Below are positions 39,105 to 49,714 of a stretch of 64,000 nucleotides of DNA, in pieces (the stretch's first letter is position 1; each line of letters begins with the position of its first letter). Position numbers and translations under genes: made by a program. Under the pieces are notes generated by a model that saw only the letters and a program-made list of their open reading frames with translations, did no database searches and was not told where the DNA came from. The stretch covers positions 792,466-856,465 of the forward strand of contig NZ_MAYU01000012.1 in assembly GCF_001685025.1 (NCBI RefSeq). The letters are read 5' to 3'. Source of the DNA: Bacillus sp. FJAT-27225. GTDB taxonomy: Bacteria > Bacillota > Bacilli > Bacillales > Cytobacillaceae.

Positions 39105-39994
39105 GTCGTTTTTTCCTTTCTTTTCTCAATGTCGCGGTGTGAAACGACTGTCTTATAGTCTTCCTTATAAAAACCGGCAATGTATTCAGCCAGGGTAACG
39201 GAGCGGTGCTGGCCGCCAGTACAGCCAATCGCAACGACAAGCTGTGACTTGCCTTCCCGTTTGTAATGGGGCAGCATGAACGTAAGCAGGTCAATCAGTT
39301 TTTGAATAAACATTTGTGTTTCTTTCATCTTAAGGACATAATCAGAAACCTCTTTGTCCAATCCGGTCTTTGGCCTCATATGTTCGATATAGTGCGGATT
39401 TGGCAGGAACCGGACATCGAAAACAAGGTCGGCATCAATCGGAATCCCATGCTTGAAGCCGAATGACACAACATTCACCGTAAAGGATGTTTGATTATCC
39501 TTTGAAAATTCTTTCAGGATTTTTTCACGCAATTCTCTCGGCTTCATATCAGAGGTGTTGTAAATGATTTGAGCCCTGCCCTTCAGCTCTTCAAGCAGCT
39601 CACGTTCAAGCTTAATCCCTTCGAGCGGCAGGCCTTCGGTAGCAAGTGGATGGGAGCGGCGTGTTTCTTTATATCTGCGGACCAGAGCGGCATCATCCGC
39701 ATTCAGGAACAAAATTTTAGGTGTTACCCAGGAAGTCTCAGCAAGCTCATCGAGCGCCCTGAACAAATGATCAAAAAACTCGCGCCCCCTCAAATCCATC
39801 ACAAGGGCAACTTTATTCATTTTATTCCCGGACTCTTTCATAAGTTCGAGGAATTTTGGCAGGAGGGTCGGCGGCAGGTTGTCGACGCAGAAGAAGCCCA
39901 AATCCTCAAAGCTTTGGATGGCAACTGTTTTACCTGCTCCCGACATTCCTGTAATAATGACCATTTGTGTATCATGGACTGAACCCATGCTCAT
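39101..39994 (-). CDS. rapZ: RNase adapter / nucleotide-binding protein RapZ (YvcJ)
   Basis: A 297-residue P-loop protein with Walker A GMSGAGKT near residue 17, [14 protein letters not shown], and the C-terminal RapZ domain with [17 protein letters not shown]. In E. coli RapZ controls GlcN-6-P synthase through an sRNA; in B. subtilis YvcJ hydrolyses GTP and influences competence. The ATG at 39994 lies 7-8 nt after GGGGG; the downstream ATG at 39988 is an alternative. It overlaps yvcK by 4 nt. Between sugar-amine control and UDP-GlcNAc-binding YvcK the cluster has a cell-wall precursor theme. Confidence 0.94.
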   Translation of the reverse strand: MSMGSVHDTQMVIITGMSGAGKTVAIQSFEDLGFFCVDNLPPTLLPKFLELMKESGNKMNKVALVMDLRGREFFDHLFRALDELAETSWVTPKILFLNADDAALVRRYKETRRSHPLATEGLPLEGIKLERELLEELKGRAQIIYNTSDMKPRELREKILKEFSKDNQTSFTVNVVSFGFKHGIPIDADLVFDVRFLPNPHYIEHMRPKTGLDKEVSDYVLKMKETQMFIQKLIDLLTFMLPHYKREGKSQLVVAIGCTGGQHRSVTLAEYIAGFYKEDYKTVVSHRDIEKRKEKTT

Positions 39995-40034
39995 GCTTTT
40001 TCCCCCTAGTTCATAATTTCTAAAAATAGTCTGT

Positions 40035-40493
40035 TTATTGCGGATCTAACCTGTAGCTGATTAATTCATAATCAGGTGTATAAGTAAATGTCCCATAGAT
40101 GATATCCTGCCCATGGATTAAATAATCGAGGATATGGTAGTCTCCAGGTGCCATCGGCAGTTCGGAGATTTTATCGACAGGGTGCCAGCTCAGGATACCT
40201 TCTTCGCACGTTTCATTTGGTTTTCCTTCCGATTCCGTAGCAAGGAACGTAAACATCATCCATTCATTTACCGTCTGGCCATTTTCCTGGATAATGATTG
40301 TAAAAACGCTTTTCAGCCTTGGATTTTTCAAATACATTCCGGTTTCCTCGCGGTATTCACGAATGACCGAATCACGGATTGATTCCCCCGGCTCCATTTT
40401 CCCTCCAGGTGCTGACCACCAGCCCCGGCGCGGTTTTTGTAAAAGAAAGATTTTGTTGTCCTTCATCAACACACAGTTGGCAACCCTCTGCAC
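40035..40493 (-). CDS. yvcI: Nudix hydrolase (YvcI family)
   Basis: A 152-residue Nudix hydrolase with the full Nudix box [23 protein letters not shown] (pattern GX5EX7REUXEEXGU). It is of the 8-oxo-dGTPase/MutT-like YvcI type; the real nucleotide substrate is unknown. I choose the GTG at 40493, 9 nt after GAGG, because the product then starts VQRVANCVL like B. subtilis YvcI; the frame to 40508 includes the ribosome binding site. It is the first gene of the yvcI-rapZ-yvcK-whiA-crh operon. Confidence 0.9.
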   Translation of the reverse strand: MQRVANCVLMKDNKIFLLQKPRRGWWSAPGGKMEPGESIRDSVIREYREETGMYLKNPRLKSVFTIIIQENGQTVNEWMMFTFLATESEGKPNETCEEGILSWHPVDKISELPMAPGDYHILDYLIHGQDIIYGTFTYTPDYELISYRLDPQ

Positions 40494-40947
40494 TTCTTTC
40501 CACCTCAATTAACAGCTACAAAATTATATACGAACGGCACTTCCGCCAAAACGTTAGAGTTGTATCACCTAATTATACTATTTTTAGTATTGCCCTACAA
40601 TGAACGGAATCGATAAGTTTATACAACAATCCCGTATTTCTATGTAAAAAACCTCATAGGTACATGGAAAAATTCAAAAAAAGGCACGGGCGGCTGCCCG
40701 TGCTAAAAGGGTATATAAAAAGGGGGTCAATTTCTATTTTTATCATACCCGACCATTATTTCACTCTTGTTACAAACAGGTTAAATACAGGTTAATTTTT
40801 TTAGACGAGCAGTCAAAATTTTCAAGAATGAATGAAGCCTGAGGGGCATGGCGAAATCGAGGCTGTTTCTGTCCCGGTTGACCACTCAGTTTTCAGGTGT
40901 GCCAAACCTTTCGTTTATCACCTTTTCCGGATGGCTGTATAAAGCCA
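40494..40947. other. Intergenic region between trxB and yvcI
   Basis: A 454-nt AT-rich gap. It contains the trxB terminator at 40684-40703 and a short direct repeat ACAGGTTAA at about 40777-40797. I see no open frame with a ribosome binding site, RNA gene or recognised operator in the rest. Confidence 0.4.
40678..40703 (-). terminator. Terminator of trxB
   Basis: GCACGGGC/GCCCGTGC perfect stem, 4-nt loop, followed on the minus strand by CTTTTTTTG. It lies about 245 nt after the trxB stop. Confidence 0.8.
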
Positions 40948-41916
<969 letters not shown>

Positions 41917-41945
41917 CTATATAAACGGTCGGATTACTATTTTTG

Positions 41946-41974
41946 AAAAAAGGGGAGCCTTACTAAGCTTCCAC
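41946..41974 (-). terminator. Weak terminator after the TPR protein gene
   Basis: Imperfect stem GGAAGCTT/AAGGCTCC with two mismatches, followed on the minus strand by CCTTTTTTC. Confidence 0.45.
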
Positions 41975-42062
41975 TGATTCGGATATCTTTTGTATAGAGT
42001 TCCCTATTCATCCTTATCCTATAAAACACAGCCGCCGGAGTCCAACAGAATGCTCATGTTAA

Positions 42063-43559
42063 TTATAATAAAAGGCAGGAGTCGACCAGTTTGACGTATT
42101 TGCCGACTGTTCCAGCTGACAGGCCATATCGGCCGGCCAGTTCAGCCATGGTGATTCGTTCGTTCTTGTATTTATACCAAGCATATTCGGTTGCCGCCGC
42201 CCACGCTTTTTTATTTTTAAGGTTATGTCCCTGGGCCTGGGCTTCAGCAGCAATCGCAAACCACATCAAGTACAATCCGGATTCAAGCGCGCCAATCGGC
42301 TGATACGCATCATAGAACAGTTCAGCTGTTTCATGTGCATCCTTCATGTCGGTTGAATTGCCGTATTTCAAGTAGGCCAAGTATTCTTTTTCCAGAAACG
42401 TAAACTTCCCGTTTTGGCAGGCTTGTTTGGAAGAAAGAAGTTCCTCCCTTTCAGGTGACATGGACGCCAGAAACAGAGCGAATAACCTTTCCTCCAAATA
42501 GTCGCTGTCCATCTTATGCAAAATGGAACGAGGGATTTCTTCGTACCCGGCGGCAGCCGATTCATTCCAAGGTTCTGCGCCCTCTTTATCCGGATTAAGT
42601 TCAATCACTTTTTTCCAAATTGACTTGGCGAGGTCTTCCCTGCCTGTAAAATAGGCGGAATAAGCAAACCAGTAATAAAACGGTCCATCTCCATCAAATC
42701 CTCGCTTGTAAAGCCGCTTTAACCATTCAAAGGCAAGCCCATACTCGCCTGCGAGTGCGAATGTCGCGCCAAGCTTAAACTGATGATCCACCATCATCGG
42801 CTTGACCTTGCCGAGCATGCCAATCAGCCTCGTCTTTTCGGCTGTGTCCCGCTTGTAATGCGCAAAGACAAGCAAATTGCATAGCGCATGAAGGTTGCCG
42901 GGATTCCGCTCAAGAACATCGGCGAGGACACCTTCGGCAAGTTCGGCCTCGCCCATGTAAAAATGGGCAAGTGCCAGGTTATTATAGGCCGACCAGTAGG
43001 TTGGATATTCTTCAACAATCCCCTTTAGCATTTCAATCGCTTTCGGAAAATAGCCGGCTTCAAGCAGGTTCCGGGCCTCCTCTTGGCGAATCAGCAAGTC
43101 GTCTTCCTGGAACCACTCTTCCTCATCTTCCTCTTCATCGCTTTCAAGGAAAAGCACCTCAAGAAGATCCTCGGAATCATCAGAGAACTCACCATCCGGT
43201 TCAAGTTCAAGATAAACCCTTGAATGGCGGACAGCATCTTTAAAGAAACCCAAGTGGGCATAATTATTCGCTAAAAAATAATGGCACTCATTCATATGCG
43301 AATCCAATTCATCCAAAATCATATGAAGCAGCCTATTCGATTGTTTATATTCACCTATTTCAGTCAATACCAAAGCAAGCTGGCACGCAATCATCGGTTC
43401 TCCCGGCTCAAGCTGCAATGCCCTCTGCAAATAACGTTTTGCTTTTTCAAAATCCCGGCGGTGGTAGGCCTTCAGCCCTTTTGTGAAATAGTGCTCACCA
43501 GTCGGGAAAAAGGAGAGAATGTTCCCCTTGGATTTAATAGCTTTCGAGTCTTTCCCCAT
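42063..43559 (-). CDS. yvcD: Tetratricopeptide repeat protein (YvcD-like)
   Basis: A 498-residue protein with TPR units near residues 25-130 (YFTKGLKAYHRRDFEKAKRYLQRALQLEPGEP) and 155-290 (AGYFPKAIEMLKGIVEEYPTYWSAYNNLALAHFYMGEAELAEGVLADVLERNPGN), a very acidic linker (SDEEEDEEEWFQED) between them, and a C-terminal HTH-like stretch TMAELAGRYGLSAGTVGKYVKLVDS. It probably mediates protein interactions in the cytosol; no function is known. The ATG at 43559 has GGAGG 5 nt upstream. It lies between the his operon and trxB, as in B. subtilis. Confidence 0.85.
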   Translation of the reverse strand: MGKDSKAIKSKGNILSFFPTGEHYFTKGLKAYHRRDFEKAKRYLQRALQLEPGEPMIACQLALVLTEIGEYKQSNRLLHMILDELDSHMNECHYFLANNYAHLGFFKDAVRHSRVYLELEPDGEFSDDSEDLLEVLFLESDEEEDEEEWFQEDDLLIRQEEARNLLEAGYFPKAIEMLKGIVEEYPTYWSAYNNLALAHFYMGEAELAEGVLADVLERNPGNLHALCNLLVFAHYKRDTAEKTRLIGMLGKVKPMMVDHQFKLGATFALAGEYGLAFEWLKRLYKRGFDGDGPFYYWFAYSAYFTGREDLAKSIWKKVIELNPDKEGAEPWNESAAAGYEEIPRSILHKMDSDYLEERLFALFLASMSPEREELLSSKQACQNGKFTFLEKEYLAYLKYGNSTDMKDAHETAELFYDAYQPIGALESGLYLMWFAIAAEAQAQGHNLKNKKAWAAATEYAWYKYKNERITMAELAGRYGLSAGTVGKYVKLVDSCLLL

Positions 43560-43702
43560 GAAGTCCTCCACAAATGTAATTAACTAGAGTAGTATATCAC
43601 AAAACTCGAGGTACGTGGAGGTGGGGTTGAGGGATAAGGATAAGATTGGCAGATTGGGAGGATGGGAGGGGTTAATAATACCTAGTTAAGTTGGAGCAAA
43701 AA

Positions 43703-43727
43703 AGCCGGCACTAAGGCCAGGCTTCTT
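43703..43727 (-). terminator. Terminator of the his operon
   Basis: Stem AAGCC-GGC/GCC-GGCTT with one bulge, followed on the minus strand by TTTTTTGC, just after the hisI stop. Confidence 0.7.
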
Positions 43728-43730
43728 TTG

Positions 43731-44420
43731 CTAGTGGTTATCTTCCCTGACATGGCGCTCCTCGAGGACGGAGAGTACCTCCTTGAGGGGCAGTTTCTGT
43801 TCACGGAGCAGGACGAGCAAATGATAAAGGAGGTCAGCTGCTTCCCATTTGAGTTCCTCGGGATCGCGGTTCTTGGCAGCAATGATCACTTCACTCGCCT
43901 CTTCGCCAACCTTTTTGAGGATCTTATCGACACCTTTTTCAAAAAGATAGGTTGTGTAGGCGCCTTCCGGGCGGTTCTTTTCGCGATCCTCGATGAGTGC
44001 CTCAAGCTTTCTGAGAATGCCAAATTCATCCTCAATTATTTTTTTCACAAGTGTATAGTCTGCGAGGCTTACGTCCTCGGCCTCTTCCAGGATGGCATCC
44101 CTTGAATAAAGAGTCTGGTTGAAACAAGAGGTGGTCCCATTGTGGCAAGCAGGCCCGGCCGGATTGACAAGGACGACGAGGGCATCGCTGTCACAATCAT
44201 ATTTAATCTCTGTGACTGCCTGTGTATTCCCGCTCGTCCCGCCCTTATGCCACAGTTCCTGCCGCGAGCGGCTGTAGAACCATGTCTCGCCTGATTCAAT
44301 GGTCCGCTGAAGTGACTCTTCGTTCATATAGGCGACAGTCAGTACTTCCTTCGTTTTGCTGTCCTGGACAACCGCCGGAATCAGGCCTTTTTCGTCAAAA
44401 GTTAAGCCGCTAATGTTCAC
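43731..44420 (-). CDS. hisI: Bifunctional phosphoribosyl-AMP cyclohydrolase / phosphoribosyl-ATP pyrophosphatase
   Basis: A 229-residue HisIE fusion catalysing steps 2 and 3 of histidine synthesis. The N-terminal HisI part (about 1-115) has [24 protein letters not shown] and [21 protein letters not shown] with Zn/Mg ligands; the C-terminal HisE part (about 120-229) has [22 protein letters not shown]. The start is a GTG that overlaps the hisF stop (GTGA) with GAGGTCAG upstream. Last gene of the operon. Confidence 0.95.
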   Translation of the reverse strand: MNISGLTFDEKGLIPAVVQDSKTKEVLTVAYMNEESLQRTIESGETWFYSRSRQELWHKGGTSGNTQAVTEIKYDCDSDALVVLVNPAGPACHNGTTSCFNQTLYSRDAILEEAEDVSLADYTLVKKIIEDEFGILRKLEALIEDREKNRPEGAYTTYLFEKGVDKILKKVGEEASEVIIAAKNRDPEELKWEAADLLYHLLVLLREQKLPLKEVLSVLEERHVREDNH

Positions 44421-45175
44421 CTGACCTCAATCCCTTCTCTTTTTAAAAATTGCTTCACTTCGGCAACAGATGTTTCTTTATAGTGGAAAATCGAGGCTGC
44501 CAAGGCCGCATCTGCTTTCCCCTCTCGGAAAACTTCGGCAAAATGATCCGCGTTGCCGGCCCCGCCAGACGCAATTACTGGTATGGTGACTGTCTCGCTG
44601 ATTGCCTTTGTGAGTGCGATATCAAAGCCGCTCTTTTCGCCGTCACAATCCATGCTCGTCAGGAGGATCTCTCCGGCACCAAGTGCCTTGACCTGCTTTG
44701 CCCAGTCCAGCGCTTTTATGCCGGTCGGTTTCCGGCCGCCATGTGTATACACCTGCCACGTTCCCCAGTCCGGCTCGTATTTCGCATCAATCGCAACCAC
44801 GATGCACTGCGATCCGAAATAATCGGCGCCTTCCTTTATTAATTCTGGTTTCTGGACCGCGGCGGTATTCAATGAAACCTTGTCTGCACCGGCGCGCAGG
44901 ATCGTTTTCATGTCCTCAAGCGAATTGATTCCACCGCCAACTGTGAATGGAATGGCGAGCTCGGAAGCCGTTTGCCTCACAACCTCAACCATCGTCTTCC
45001 GGCCCTCATGTGACGCGGATATATCAAGGAAAACAAGCTCATCGGCTCCCTGTTCATCATAGTATTTGGCCATCTCGACCGGATCGCCGGCATCGCGGAG
45101 CTGGACAAACTGGATTCCTTTCACAACGCGCCCTTCTTTTACATCGAGGCAGGGGATAATTCGTTTCGTCAGCAT
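44417..45175 (-). CDS. hisF: Imidazole glycerol phosphate synthase cyclase subunit
   Basis: A 252-residue TIM barrel. Motifs are [19 protein letters not shown] at the N-terminus with the catalytic Asp11, [21 protein letters not shown], and [20 protein letters not shown] with the second catalytic Asp near residue 130. With HisH it forms imidazole glycerol phosphate and AICAR from PRFAR and glutamine-derived ammonia. The ATG at 45175 overlaps nothing upstream: a 268-nt repeat-bearing gap separates it from hisA, which is unusual for this operon. It overlaps hisI by 4 nt. Confidence 0.97.
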   Translation of the reverse strand: MLTKRIIPCLDVKEGRVVKGIQFVQLRDAGDPVEMAKYYDEQGADELVFLDISASHEGRKTMVEVVRQTASELAIPFTVGGGINSLEDMKTILRAGADKVSLNTAAVQKPELIKEGADYFGSQCIVVAIDAKYEPDWGTWQVYTHGGRKPTGIKALDWAKQVKALGAGEILLTSMDCDGEKSGFDIALTKAISETVTIPVIASGGAGNADHFAEVFREGKADAALAASIFHYKETSVAEVKQFLKREGIEVR

Positions 45176-45202
45176 CGGACCACCGCCTTTCTTTTTTGTA
45201 AA

Positions 45203-45268
45203 TGGTTTGGATTTGGTTTCAAATCTATATTGGATTGGATTTGGTTACAAATCTATATTGGATTGGAT
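45203..45268. repeat. 28-nt tandem duplication upstream of hisF
   Basis: Two adjacent copies of a 28-nt unit, GGTTTCAAATCTATATTGGA... and GGTTACAAATCTATATTGGA..., differing at one base. It lies next to the 21-nt array of locus C but has a different period. Confidence 0.75.
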
Positions 45269-45275
45269 TTCGTAT

Positions 45276-45401
45276 TCGGACAGTTTTTTTCATAATTAAG
45301 ACAGATTTATCTTTTATTAGGACAATTCCCTGAATAATTACGACAAATTTTCTTGTGATTCGGACAGATTTCTAACTAATTAGGACAAATCTTATAACGG
45401 T
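45276..45401. repeat. 21-nt degenerate tandem repeat, locus C
   Basis: Six units start exactly 21 nt apart at 45276, 45297, 45318, 45339, 45360 and 45381. Heads are TCGGACA, TAAGACA, TAGGACA, TACGACA, TCGGACA and TAGGACA, followed by ATTT or TTTT and six to seven variable bases ending in AT. It lies inside the his operon, between hisA and hisF. Confidence 0.88.
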
Positions 45402-45443
45402 AGATTGAAGCATTGTTACCGAGTACCCATAATATCTCGTCTT

Positions 45444-46169
45444 TTATTCCCCTATCCGCAATGCCTCTTTCAACGTAAACCGCTGCTCATAAAGCGCTTT
45501 GCCGACAATTGCCCCGCTCACTCCTTCAGCAGCAGCAAGCCTCCTCAGGTCATCAAGCGAACTGACGCCACCTGAAGCGATGACTTCCTTTCCGGTGGCT
45601 TCAGCAAGCGCAACAGTTGCGTCAATATTTGGACCCGCAAGCGTTCCGTCAGTAGCAATATCGGTAAAAATAAACGTTTCTGCCCCTGCTTCCGCAAAGC
45701 GCCTCCCCAGGTCAACAGCCTTCACTTCGGAAGTTTCAATCCAGCCATGGGTGGCGACGAAGCCATTCCTGGCGTCAAGTCCAATCGCAATCCGGCTTCC
45801 ATACCTTTCGATCATGGCAAGCGCAAATTCCGGATTGGAAATCGCGATACTGCCAATAATGACACGGGCGATTCCGTTATCAAGATAGTGGGCGATATCA
45901 GCCTCAGTCCGAATGCCTCCGCCAATCTGGATTTGCACGCCAGGCAGTTCCCGCGCAGCCTGAATCACAAAACGGTCATTCACCCGCTTGCCGTCCTTCG
46001 CTCCGTCGAGATCAACCATATGAATCCACGACGCACCATCCTCTGCAAACCGCTTCGCCATCTCAAACGGCGAATCCCCATAAACCGTCTCCTTCCCATA
46101 ATCCCCCTGCAGCAAGCGGACACACCGCCCGCCCCTCATATCAATAGCCGGATAAATCGTAAAACTCAT
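45444..46169 (-). CDS. hisA: ProFAR isomerase
   Basis: A 241-residue TIM-barrel isomerase acting on ProFAR to give PRFAR. It shows [19 protein letters not shown] with the catalytic Asp8-type residue, [21 protein letters not shown], and [14 protein letters not shown] with the second Asp near 127. The ATG at 46169 lies 7 nt after GGAGG; the ATG at 46175 almost touches it. A hairpin at 46190-46204 lies just upstream. Between hisH and hisF in the operon. Confidence 0.96.
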   Translation of the reverse strand: MSFTIYPAIDMRGGRCVRLLQGDYGKETVYGDSPFEMAKRFAEDGASWIHMVDLDGAKDGKRVNDRFVIQAARELPGVQIQIGGGIRTEADIAHYLDNGIARVIIGSIAISNPEFALAMIERYGSRIAIGLDARNGFVATHGWIETSEVKAVDLGRRFAEAGAETFIFTDIATDGTLAGPNIDATVALAEATGKEVIASGGVSSLDDLRRLAAAEGVSGAIVGKALYEQRFTLKEALRIGE

Positions 46170-46189
46170 TTTCATACCTCCCTAAATAA

Positions 46190-46211
46190 AGGGGTCAGAC
46201 CCCTGCCGTGG
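46190..46211 (-). other. Hairpin between hisH and hisA
   Basis: Perfect AGGGGTC/GACCCCT stem with a 1-nt centre at 46190-46204, followed on the minus strand by TTATTT and then the hisA ribosome binding site. It resembles a weak intrinsic terminator or a dispersed intergenic palindrome inside the operon. Confidence 0.55.
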
Positions 46212-46277
46212 ACTTTTCGCCCGGTTTGTCCACCACACACGGACAAAGCTTCTTCCACTCAACGTTTAATCGGCAAA

Positions 46278-46919
46278 TCAGGTCGGTCCTGCTTTTGCTG
46301 CTTCGGCGAGGTTGAGGAAGTTTTGGAGGAGCTGGATGCCGAGCGGGCCGCTTTTTTCTGGGTGGAATTGCATGCCGTAAATATTGCCTTTCCCGACGAC
46401 AGCGGCAACCTCTTCGTTATAATCTGCCTTAGCGATGAGAAACTCCGGGTTACACGCCTTAACGAAGTAGGAGTGGACAAAGTAGACATGGCCTTCGTTG
46501 AGTCCCGCAAGTATTGGGGATTCTTTCGCGAATTTCAGTTTGTTCCAGCCTATATGCGGAACCTTGTAGGGTGTCCCATCATCCGCCAATCCGGAAAACC
46601 GTTCAACTTTGCCAGGAAGTATGCCGAGCCCTTCTGTCGGGCCATTCTCCTCACTCTCTTCAAAGAGGAGCTGCATGCCGAGGCAGATGCCAAGTAATGG
46701 CTTGCCTGAAGCAGCATAGCCATGGAGCATGTCGGCAAGCCCTTCCGATTTTAATAGAAACATCGCATCCCGGAACGAACCAACTCCCGGAAGGATAAGC
46801 GCATCGGCATCTGCCAGCTCCGCGCGGTTACCGGAAAGAAAGTAGCCAGCTCCCAGCCGTTCAAGTGCTTTTGAGACACTGAACAAATTCCCCATTCCAT
46901 AATCTATAATGCCAATCAT
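46278..46919 (-). CDS. hisH: Imidazole glycerol phosphate synthase glutaminase subunit
   Basis: A 213-residue class I glutamine amidotransferase. The nucleophile Cys is in [12 protein letters not shown] near residue 80, and the His-Glu pair is in MQFHPEKSG near 185. It supplies ammonia to HisF. Begins [19 protein letters not shown] with AAGGG upstream. Separated from hisB by 77 nt and from hisA by 108 nt, looser spacing than the usual his operon. Confidence 0.96.
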   Translation of the reverse strand: MIGIIDYGMGNLFSVSKALERLGAGYFLSGNRAELADADALILPGVGSFRDAMFLLKSEGLADMLHGYAASGKPLLGICLGMQLLFEESEENGPTEGLGILPGKVERFSGLADDGTPYKVPHIGWNKLKFAKESPILAGLNEGHVYFVHSYFVKACNPEFLIAKADYNEEVAAVVGKGNIYGMQFHPEKSGPLGIQLLQNFLNLAEAAKAGPT

Positions 46920-46996
46920 TCATTTTCGTCCCTTCTAGCGGACGGCGCCCGGGGCTTCATTTCAACCTCATGGCCCTGCGCCGCTTTTCATAATCA

Positions 46997-47587
46997 TTAC
47001 AGCATCCCCTTGGTGGATGGCAGCTGATCCTTTAAGCCCGGGTCAATCGATGCTGCTTCATTTAATGCCCTCGCCAGCGCTTTGAAAATCGCTTCTATAA
47101 TATGGTGAGTGTTTTTCCCATAATGAACGATAACATGCAAATTCATCCGGGCTTCAAGTGCAAGCTTCCAAAGGAATTCATGAACAAGTTCGGTATCAAA
47201 CGTACCGACTTTCTCTGCAGGAAGCTCAGCACGCATCTCAAGGTGCGGACGGTTGCTCAGATCAATCACAACCTGTGCAAGCGCCTCGTCCATTGGCACA
47301 AACGCGTTGCCGTAACGGCGGATGCCGCGTTTTTCCCCGAGCGCCTCACGGATTGCCTGTCCAAGGCAAATCCCAATATCTTCTGTTGTGTGATGGTCAT
47401 CTATCTCAATGTCGCCTTTTGCATCCACCATCAAATTGAACTGGCCATGCTTGGCGAATAAATCGAGCATATGAGTGAGAAATGGGACACCGGTTTCCAG
47501 TTCCGATCGTCCCTCCCCGTCAAGCTCGATTGAGAGTTTAATATTTGTTTCATTCGTTTTCCGTTCAATTTCTGCGATACGCTCCAT
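46997..47587 (-). CDS. hisB: Imidazoleglycerol-phosphate dehydratase
   Basis: A 196-residue monofunctional HisB with the two His-rich metal motifs DDHHTTEDIGICLGQA near residue 67 and NLHVIVHYGKNTHHIIEAIFKALARAL near 160. It dehydrates imidazole glycerol phosphate to imidazole acetol phosphate. GGAGGAG precedes the ATG. A 220-nt gap with a 21-nt repeat array separates it from hisD. Confidence 0.97.
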   Translation of the reverse strand: MERIAEIERKTNETNIKLSIELDGEGRSELETGVPFLTHMLDLFAKHGQFNLMVDAKGDIEIDDHHTTEDIGICLGQAIREALGEKRGIRRYGNAFVPMDEALAQVVIDLSNRPHLEMRAELPAEKVGTFDTELVHEFLWKLALEARMNLHVIVHYGKNTHHIIEAIFKALARALNEAASIDPGLKDQLPSTKGML

Positions 47588-47651
47588 TCTTGCTCCTCCA
47601 ATCCAATTCCAGTTTGCTATAGTTAAGTTTTTATATGTTTTTTAAAAAAGT

Positions 47652-47778
47652 TATCAAGAGAGTTTTCGTCTTTATCAAGAGAGTTCACTGTTTTATCAAG
47701 AGTTTTCTCTGATTTATCAAGACTTTTCTATATTTTATCAAGATAGTTTTCAACTTTATCGAGACTTTCACTTTAAAC
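47652..47778. repeat. 21-nt degenerate tandem repeat, locus F
   Basis: Six units start exactly 21 nt apart at 47652, 47673, 47694, 47715, 47736 and 47757. Each begins TATCAAGA (the last TATCGAGA) and continues with a T-rich variable part ending TT. It lies inside the his operon between hisD and hisB. No terminator or open frame accompanies it. Confidence 0.9.
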
Positions 47779-47807
47779 CCATCCATCGTCCAATCTAGTG
47801 TTCCCAT

Positions 47808-49079
47808 CTATTTATTCTTAAGCCTTGCCTCAACTGCCCTGGCATGTGCCTCGAGGCCTTCCAGGCGGGCAAAGCTGGCTATTTTTCCGGCATTGGCTTT
47901 GAAAGCCGCTCCGCTATATGAAATAATGCTCGATTTCTTTTGAAAATCATCTACATTGAGCGGGCTGGAGAACCGGGCTGTCCCATTCGTCGGGAGGACG
48001 TGATTCGGTCCGGCAAAATAATCTCCAACAGGCTCCGAGCTATACCTTCCAAGAAAGATTGCTCCTGCATGCCTTATTTTCCCGAGCAGCTCCATTGGAT
48101 TTTCCGTAATAATTTCAAGATGCTCCGGAGCCAGCTCGTTAACCAGGCGGACCGCTTCATCCATGTCCTGCGCCACATAGATTGCACCATAATCCTCAAT
48201 AGCCCGAAAAGCAATCTCGCGCCTCGGCAGCACATCCAGCTGCCTGTCAATTTCAAGCGCAACTTCCTCGGCCAACGCCTGGGATGTCGTCACCAGGACA
48301 CTGCAGGCCCGCGGGTCGTGTTCAGCCTGTGACAACAGGTCGGCGGCAACTTCATCCGCATAGGCAGTTTCATCGGCAAGTACGGCAATTTCACTCGGCC
48401 CGGCAATCATGTCAATCGCAACATCGCCGTATACTTCTTTTTTGGCAAGCGCGACGTAAATGTTCCCGGGGCCAGTTATTTTATCAACAGAGGGAATGGA
48501 CTCCGTTCCGTAGGCAAGCGCTGCAATGGCCTGGGCTCCGCCTACTTTATAAATTTCAGTTACACCGGCTTCCTTTGCGGCAACGAGCACTGCCGCTGGT
48601 ATCCGCCCATTTCTGTCGGGGGGTGAAACCATCGCAATCCTTTCGACTCCGGCAACCTGGGCAGGTATGACATTCATGAGCACCGATGACGGGTAGGCTG
48701 CCGTGCCGCCCGGAACATAGACGCCCGCGCTATCAAGAGGAATGATCTTTTGACCGAGGATCGTGCCATTCTCCTCAGTTGTGAGCCACGACGGCCGCAG
48801 CTGCTTTTCATGAAAGGAGCGAATGTTGGCCGATGCTTCCTGGATGATTTCAATAAGACTTTCATCCACTTCCCGGTACGCCGCCTCCAATTCACTCTCC
48901 GTCACTTTAAAAGAAGCAAGCCTTACTCCGTCAAACTTCTCGGTGTATTCACGGACTGCTTCGTCGCCACGGGCCCTAACATCTGCCAAAATTCGTTTGA
49001 CTATTTTGAGCTGGTCGCTTGTTCCTGATTCAACCGACCGTTTAATCGATACAGCTTCTTCTGCAAAAACAATTTTCAT
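47808..49079 (-). CDS. hisD: Histidinol dehydrogenase
   Basis: A 423-residue zinc enzyme that oxidises histidinol to histidine in two NAD steps. Conserved regions are [84 protein letters not shown] (Zn ligand) and the C-terminal [14 protein letters not shown]. The ATG at 49079 has GGAGGTGA upstream and overlaps hisG by 4 nt. Full length. Confidence 0.97.
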   Translation of the reverse strand: MKIVFAEEAVSIKRSVESGTSDQLKIVKRILADVRARGDEAVREYTEKFDGVRLASFKVTESELEAAYREVDESLIEIIQEASANIRSFHEKQLRPSWLTTEENGTILGQKIIPLDSAGVYVPGGTAAYPSSVLMNVIPAQVAGVERIAMVSPPDRNGRIPAAVLVAAKEAGVTEIYKVGGAQAIAALAYGTESIPSVDKITGPGNIYVALAKKEVYGDVAIDMIAGPSEIAVLADETAYADEVAADLLSQAEHDPRACSVLVTTSQALAEEVALEIDRQLDVLPRREIAFRAIEDYGAIYVAQDMDEAVRLVNELAPEHLEIITENPMELLGKIRHAGAIFLGRYSSEPVGDYFAGPNHVLPTNGTARFSSPLNVDDFQKKSSIISYSGAAFKANAGKIASFARLEGLEAHARAVEARLKNK

Positions 49080-49714
49080 AGACGTTCACCTCCGACAACC
49101 TTGCTCAACCTGCTGACCATGTCGTTAATCAACTCATCCTTCATCCGATAGCTGACCGGATTCACAATCAGCCTCGAGGTGATGGCAGCTATTTTTTCGA
49201 ATTCAACAAGCCCATTTTCCTTCAGTGTCCGGCCGGTTGAAACAATGTCTACAATCCGGTCCGCCAGTCCAATTAGCGGTGCCAGCTCAATCGAACCATT
49301 CAGCTTAATGATTTCAACCTGCTCCCCCTGCTCCCGAAAATAGGCTGCTGCCACTTGAGGATACTTCGTGGCGATTTTCGGAGCGATATCATTCATTTTC
49401 GTTCCAGGCAGCCCGGCAACTGCCAAATAGCACGAGGAAATTTTCAAATCCAATAGTTCGTATACATCGCGTTCTTCCTCGAGCATTACATCCTTACCGG
49501 CAATGCCAAGGTCCGCGACGCCATGCTCGACATAGGTGGGAACATCCATTGGCTTTGCCAAAATAAATCGCAGCTTTTCGTTTTCTGCCTCGATAATCAA
49601 TTTCCGAGATTCATCAAACTCCGGGGGCAATTGATAATCTGCTTCCCTAAGTAAATCAGCCGCTTCCTCAAAAATTCTCCCTTTCGGCATTGCAATCGTT
49701 AACCATTTATCCAT
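49076..49714 (-). CDS. hisG: ATP phosphoribosyltransferase, short form
   Basis: A 212-residue short-form HisG, the first enzyme of the pathway; it lacks the C-terminal regulatory domain and needs HisZ. Visible are [18 protein letters not shown], the [28 protein letters not shown] block and the PRPP loop [18 protein letters not shown]. The ATG at 49714 follows CTTGGAGGG and overlaps hisZ by 8 nt; the open frame back to 50044 is antisense-free hisZ coding sequence in another frame and is not used. Confidence 0.96.
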   Translation of the reverse strand: MDKWLTIAMPKGRIFEEAADLLREADYQLPPEFDESRKLIIEAENEKLRFILAKPMDVPTYVEHGVADLGIAGKDVMLEEERDVYELLDLKISSCYLAVAGLPGTKMNDIAPKIATKYPQVAAAYFREQGEQVEIIKLNGSIELAPLIGLADRIVDIVSTGRTLKENGLVEFEKIAAITSRLIVNPVSYRMKDELINDMVSRLSKVVGGERL

